This document shows positions 59,234 through 64,000 of a stretch of 64,000 bases of DNA, piece by piece. The stretch spans positions 42,106,607 to 42,170,606 of the forward strand of contig NC_084802.1 in the NCBI RefSeq assembly GCF_963169125.1. The letters are read 5' to 3'. Below the pieces are notes generated by a model. The model did no database searches, was not told where the DNA came from, and worked only from the letters and a program-made list of their open reading frames with translations. The stretch is from Humulus lupulus (taxonomy: Eukaryota > Streptophyta > Magnoliopsida > Rosales > Cannabaceae). Position 1 is the first letter of the stretch. Every line of letters starts with the position of its first letter. A program made the translations under genes and the position numbers.

Positions 59234-61128
59234 CTATTGATAGTAAGGTCTAAGGTGTTCGCCATTCCATGCTCGCGGTATCAGGCTCCCATCCAATCTC
59301 GCAAGTTTGTACACACCAGGTTGGATGACTGACTCTATCTGGTATGGTCCTTCCCAGTTCGGCCCGAGCACTCCAGCTGCTGGATCTCGGGTTGCCAAGA
59401 ATACGCATCTCAATACCAGATCTCCCATTCCGAACTTTCGGTCTCGAACCCTCTTATTGAAATATCGTGTAGTTCGTTGCTGGTAAGCAGCATTTCTCAG
59501 CTGAGCCTCTTCTCTTTTTTCTTCAATCAAGTCTAGAGTTTCTTCGAGCTGAGTGTGATTGGAACTTTGGTCATAAATCTGAGTTCGAATTGTTGGGATT
59601 TCGACCTCGATGGGCAACATTGCCTCGCAGCCGTATGCTAGAGAGAACGGGGTATGTCCTATTGAGGTCCGAGCTGTGGTCCTATACCCCCAAAGGACTT
59701 GAGGTAATTCCTCGAGCCATCGTCCCTTTGCTTCTTCGAACCTTTTCTTCAGAGAACTCTTGAGAGTTTTGTTAACGGCTTCGACCTGACCATTCGCTTG
59801 AGGGTGAGCCACTGATGAAAAAATCTTTATTATGCCGTTCTTTTCACAAAAGTTGGTGAACAAGTTGCAATCGAACTGGGTTCCGTTATCGGATACGATC
59901 TTTCTCGGCACTCCGTATCGGCATACGATGTTATGGTCGCCAATGGTTCAGCCTCCGTCCATTTCGTGAAGTAATCAACGGCGACTACAACATATTTTAC
60001 TCCGCCTTTGCCAGTCGGGAGAGAGCCTATGAGGTCGATGCCCCATACTGCGAAAGGCCATGGGGATGTCAACATGGTCAGTTCGGATGGTGGAGCTCGG
60101 GGTATCGTGGCGAATCTCTGGCATTTGTCGCACTTCTTCACATACTCGAAAGAATCTGCCTTAATGGTTGGCCAGAAATATCCTTGGCGTATGATCTTTT
60201 TGGACAGACTATCCCCCCCGGTGTGGTCTCCGCAAAACCCTTCATGAATTTCTTCAATGATCTTCTTTGCTTTGGGAGGGGTTACACATCTGAGCAGCGG
60301 CATGGAATATCCCCTCCTGTATAGCTTTCCGTCCAAAATGGTGTAACGAGGAAGTTGATACATCAACTTTCGAGCCTGATTTCGATCTTTTGGAAGAATT
60401 CCATTTTCGAGATAGTCAATTATCAGACTCATCCAGGTCGGCTCCGTCTCGATCATACAGACATCTTCTGGCTCATTAATATTGGGTGCTGATAGGTGTT
60501 CTATGGGTACAATGTTCAGTTCTTCATTTTCGACGGAGGTGGCGAGTCGAGCTAAGGCATCTGCATTTGAGTTTCGTTCTCGGGGAACCTGTTCGATTGC
60601 ATAAAATTCGAAATACTCCAATGCAGATTTTGCCTTCTCCAGATAAGCTGCCATTCTTGTGCCACGAGCCTGGTATTCTCCCAAGATTTGATTAACCACG
60701 AGCTGGGAGTCACTGTAGCAATGTATGGCTTTAGCCTTGAGCTCCTTTGCTATTCGTAGTCCTGCGAGTAGAGCCTCGTATTCGACCTCATTATTCGATG
60801 CTTTAAAGCCGAATCTCAAAGCAGAGTGAAATTTGCTCCCTGCGGGAGTGATCAGAATAACCCCTGCCCCTGCTCCATTTTCATTTGACGAGCCATCGAC
60901 GTAAAGTTTCCACAGCTCGTGGACAATGGTTATTACCTCGTCGTCGGCTATTCCAGTACATTCCACTATAAAGTCCGCCAATGCCTAGGCCTTAATGGTC
61001 GTTCTTGGATGGTAGGTGATCTCGAACTGTCCGAGCTCAACAACCTATCTAAGGAGTCGACTTGAAGCCTCTGGTTTAGACAGGACCTGCCTAAGTGGTT
61101 GATCTGTCAGTACATGGATGGGATGTGC
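59234..61128 (-). pseudogene. element D second RNase H and integrase
   Basis: The frame 59830-60981 has the extra RNase H (KLYVDGSSNENG, EVEYEALLAG) and the integrase zinc region (HEGFCGDHTGGD, CDKCQRF) and core start (GIDLIGSLPTGKGG). The frame 59234-59911 has the rest of the core (VSDNGTQFDCN, PQANGQVEAVNK) and the C-terminal GPNWEGPY. Compared with C, roughly 30-40 bases of the core are missing near 59935 and the frame shifts there. TAG stops at 60985-60987 (Gln in C), about 61045 (Trp in C) and 61129-61131 (Gln in C) break the link to RT. Confidence 0.88.
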
Positions 61129-62640
61129 CTAAAAATAGGGGCGGAGCTTACGAGATGAATGAATTAGACTGAGGGCGAGTTTCTCCATCAATGGATACCT
61201 TGACTCTGCCCCCAGTAATCTTTTACTGATGTAGTAGACGGGTCTTTGCACCTTCTCTTTTTCTCGAACGAGTACCGCACTTATCACGTGTTCGGTGGTT
61301 GAGAGGTATAGGTACAATACTTCTCCCGTTTCGGGTTTTGACAGGATGGGTGGTTCAGGTAGGTGCTTTTTGAGCTCCTGAAAGGCCAGCTCGCACTCCT
61401 CTGTCCATTCAAAATTCTTACTTCCTCTCAATAAGTTGAAGAATGGAAGGCCACGATCCGTTGACTTCGAGATAAATCTGCTTAGGGCTGCCATCCTGCC
61501 AGTCAAGCTTTGGACATCTTTATGCTTCCGAGGCGAAGGCATATCAATCAGGGCCTTTATTTTTTCGGGATTAGCCTCGATCCCACGGGAGTTGACAATA
61601 AAGCCCAGAAATTTTCCCGAAGATACCCCAAAAGTGCACTTCTGAGGATTTAGCTTCATGTTGTATTTCCTGAGCACGCCAAAGCACTCTTCGAGGTCAT
61701 CGACATGGTTCTTGTTAAGTTGAGACTTTACAAGCATGTCATCAACATAAACCTCCATGTTGTTCCCTATTTGCTCTGAAAACATCATGTTTACGAGCCG
61801 CTGATATGTAGCTCCAGCATTCTTGAGCCCGAATGGCATAACATTATAGCAGTATAGCCCTTTATCTGTGATGAAGCTGGTATGTTCTTGGTCGGGGGCA
61901 TGCATGGGAATCTAGTTATATCCAGAATATGCATCCATGAAGGACATCAAGCCATGCCCCGCCGTGGCATCCACGAGCTGATCAATCCTTGGCAGCGGAA
62001 AACAGTCTTTTGGGCAAGCTTTGTTGAGATCCGAGTAGTCAATACAGGTTCTCCACGTCCCATTGGGCTTTGGGACCAACACTGGATTGGCTACCCAGTC
62101 AGGGTAAAAGGCATCCCTAATGAAATGGTTTTCTTTTAACCTGTCAACTTCCTCCTTTAGTGCTTTCTTTCTGTCCTCGTCTAGCTGTCTTCACTTTTGT
62201 TGCTTCGGGGGAAAGCTTTTGTCTATGTTCAATGCGTGGCTCGCTACATTCGGGCTTATCCCCACCATGTCTGAGTGTGACCACGCGAAGACATCCTGGT
62301 TTTTCTTCAGAAAGCAAATTAATTGCTATTTTGCCTCGTCTTGGAGGTGTTTTCCGACCTTCACCTTCTTCCAGGGATCAGTTTCCTCGAGTTGAATTTC
62401 TTCGAGCTCCTCTAAAGGTTCGAGGTCAACCTTCTCCTCAATCCTCGGATCGATCCCCTCGTTAATTTCTAAGACTGTTCCGTCTTTATTTTGTATGATA
62501 ACGAGTGTTTGAGCGCTCGTTTGTTTCTTTCCCCTCAAAGAAATGCTATAGCACTCCCTTCCTGCCAATTGATCTCCTTTTAATGTCCCGACCCCGCTTG
62601 GGGTGGGGAACTTAAGGGCCATATGCCTCACAGATGAAAC
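61129..62640 (-). pseudogene. element D pol linker, reverse transcriptase and first RNase H
   Basis: The open part 61129-61905 carries MPFGLKNAG, VYVDDMLVKS and the first RNase H with the EKLALSLIHSS segment. Upstream, to 62640, the linker and start of RT are present but interrupted by stops near 61912 (TAG where C has the Gln of YNQI), 62190 and 62340. The frame 62326-62631 contains GDQLAGRECYSIS, the end of the protease-RT linker as in C. Confidence 0.87.
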
Positions 62641-63773
62641 TGTTAGGAAAAATAATATTGCCTCAATGGAAATGGTAAGATTATGTTACAACTCTATGCA
62701 AAATATTACAATGGACAAGATTGATTAAATAAAGTGTTACAACTCTATAACTGAAAATACAAATAAAACAAAGGAAATGAAGAAGATGATGAAGAAGAAG
62801 TGAATAGTAAAATACAACTCAAAACAAAAGTTACAAATAAAATAAAGTGTTTGGACCAAATGAAGAGATTACAACTCTTAAACAAAATATACAAGTAAAT
62901 AAAACAAGAGAATAAGAAGAAGAACAATAGAATAAAAGGAAGAACATAAACCACAAACAAACTCTCACTTACACAACCTAAGTGAAGAGGATTGGGGATC
63001 ACCAACTTGAACAAGGTTTAAAACCTTTGTCTAAAAGCTTATTTCCCCCTAACTCAAGCACTAAGGGATCTCTCTCAGATTTTGGAAATGCTTTATGGAA
63101 TTATCAAGCCTCAAGGTGTTTCTAGCCAAGTGCTTTAGTGGATAGAAATGGTGTGTCTTACAAGTGAGCATTAGGCTCCTATTTATAGAGTTTAGAGACA
63201 CCCTTTGAATTTCAAATTCCACCAACCCCCATGGCTATTACCAATGATTAATTTGGTGTTTTATGGAATTAAAATAGAGATTTGGGAGTTACTTAGCTGT
63301 TGGAATCGTTCAAAGTTGGATAAAAAACCGAAATTATAGAAGCTGTCAGCCATTAGGGCCGCGGCGCTAGTTCCAGGCGCCGCGACCCTCAGTCAATTTC
63401 AGCAAGACATTTTTTTTTCAGTTTTTTCCTAAACGTTCCAATTTATTCCCACTTGATTTTGTAACTTCTATACACAATATGGGAGTTAAAATCACATCTC
63501 TATCAGCCATTTCTCAAATGGCTTTAAGAAATTCATCTCAATATTGTGTAACAACAAATCTACACAATAATGGGTGATATTTAGGAGTTACAAATTTGTG
63601 ATGAATTTGTAACACCAAATATGTTACATGTTTGGATATTTCACATATATCCAAATAATGTAACTCTCTATTATATGTTACAATATGTGACACTCCATGT
63701 CACATTTATTTAATCTAAAACATTATATTATAAAATAATATAATATTACATTATATTATAAAATAATATAACA
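62641..63773. mobile_element. solo LTR of the copia A family inside element D
   Basis: TGTTAGGAAAAATAAT...AATATAACA, 1133 bp, flanked by GAAAC (62636-62640 and 63774-63778). It aligns with the 5' LTR of copia A (26903-29963 without its insertion), including CTATAAATA (63180-63188 on the minus strand). No internal region, so it is the product of LTR-LTR recombination. It interrupts D's protease coding sequence, which continues on both sides. Confidence 0.93.
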
Positions 63774-64000
63774 GAAACTGCCCCCAGCCCGACCAGGGCG
63801 GGTCTTCCGAGCAGCACATTGTAGGTAGATGGTAAATCTACTACCATGAACTCCATTATCTTGGTCACCGAGACTGGGTAGTCTCCCAAGGTCACAGGGA
63901 GTTCAATGGATCCCATACAGGCAGTTCCTTCTCCTAAAAAGCCGTACAAAGTAGTTGCATATGCCTTCAGGTCGCGAAGGGAGAGTACCATTTTCTCAAG
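63774..64000 (-). pseudogene. element D protease (continues beyond the window)
   Basis: The fragment shows YGFLGEGTACMGSI and a VLLGRPAL motif, as in C's protease (TILGRP). It ends at the GAAAC duplication next to the solo LTR and resumes at 62640 on the other side with the conserved Arg-His-Met. The gag end and active site are outside the window. Confidence 0.85.

Larger units (their letters stand above)
53705..64000 (-). mobile_element. Ty3/gypsy element D, Tat/Retand type, running off the right edge
   Basis: Layout is the same as element C: 3' LTR at the left, antisense gene (55486-58398), then minus-strand pol (59234-62640 and 63774-64000), interrupted by a copia A-type solo LTR. Gag and the 5' LTR lie right of the window. 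The left flank is AGTGT (53700-53704), so a matching AGTGT is expected beyond its 5' LTR. Gag-pol is full of stops, but the antisense gene is open. Confidence 0.92.

Overview
This is plant nuclear DNA, most likely from a eudicot. It is AT-rich and dominated by LTR retrotransposons of plant-specific lineages: Ty1/copia, and Ty3/gypsy of the Tat/Retand and Athila types. It holds one ordinary host gene, with ten GT-AG exons, encoding a plant O-fucosyltransferase-family (GT106-type) protein. I cannot name the species from sequence alone.

Left part (1-34573) is a nest of at least five elements. Copia B (29964-34573; gag-pol on the minus strand, 190-bp 5' LTR, initiator-Met-tRNA type primer site) was hit by copia A. 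A's 5' LTR ends at 29963, its gag-integrase half lies at 24562-26875, and its RT-RNase H half lies at 1-1702. A's 5' LTR was itself interrupted by a 1.88-kb solo LTR (27772-29652, target duplication TTTGT). A's pol was split by element C, a Tat/Retand-type Ty3/gypsy element (1708-24556, 767/750-bp LTRs, target duplication GACTT). C was in turn interrupted by element E, an Athila-like Ty3/gypsy element with a tRNA-Asp primer site (3639-13894). The left end of E is a 0.64-kb-arm inverted repeat, not a normal 3' LTR.

Middle part (34574-53704) is lower in recognisable transposons. It holds a pyrimidine-rich repeat with weak inverted ends, an LTR-like relic, the O-fucosyltransferase gene (37638-42418, minus strand, 570 codons), a 2.3-kb solo LTR (44938-47249, target duplication ATAAT), two GC-richer islands with ACGT motifs, AT-rich sequence without genes, and a probable tandem Helitron pair (51577-52423 and beyond).

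Right part (53705-64000) is element D, a second Tat/Retand-type Ty3/gypsy element with its 3' LTR at 53705-54498 and gag-pol on the minus strand running off the right edge. A solo LTR of the copia A family (62641-63773, target duplication GAAAC) interrupts its protease region.

The most interesting system is in C and D. Each carries, between pol and the 3' LTR and on the opposite strand to gag-pol, a gene-like unit with its own TATA box, a 5'-UTR intron and four coding exons ending in a coiled coil. In D it is open throughout (four exons, 883 codons) although D's gag-pol is full of stops. In C it is interrupted by E and by stops. This matches the antisense additional ORF known from Tat-clade elements, whose function is unknown.
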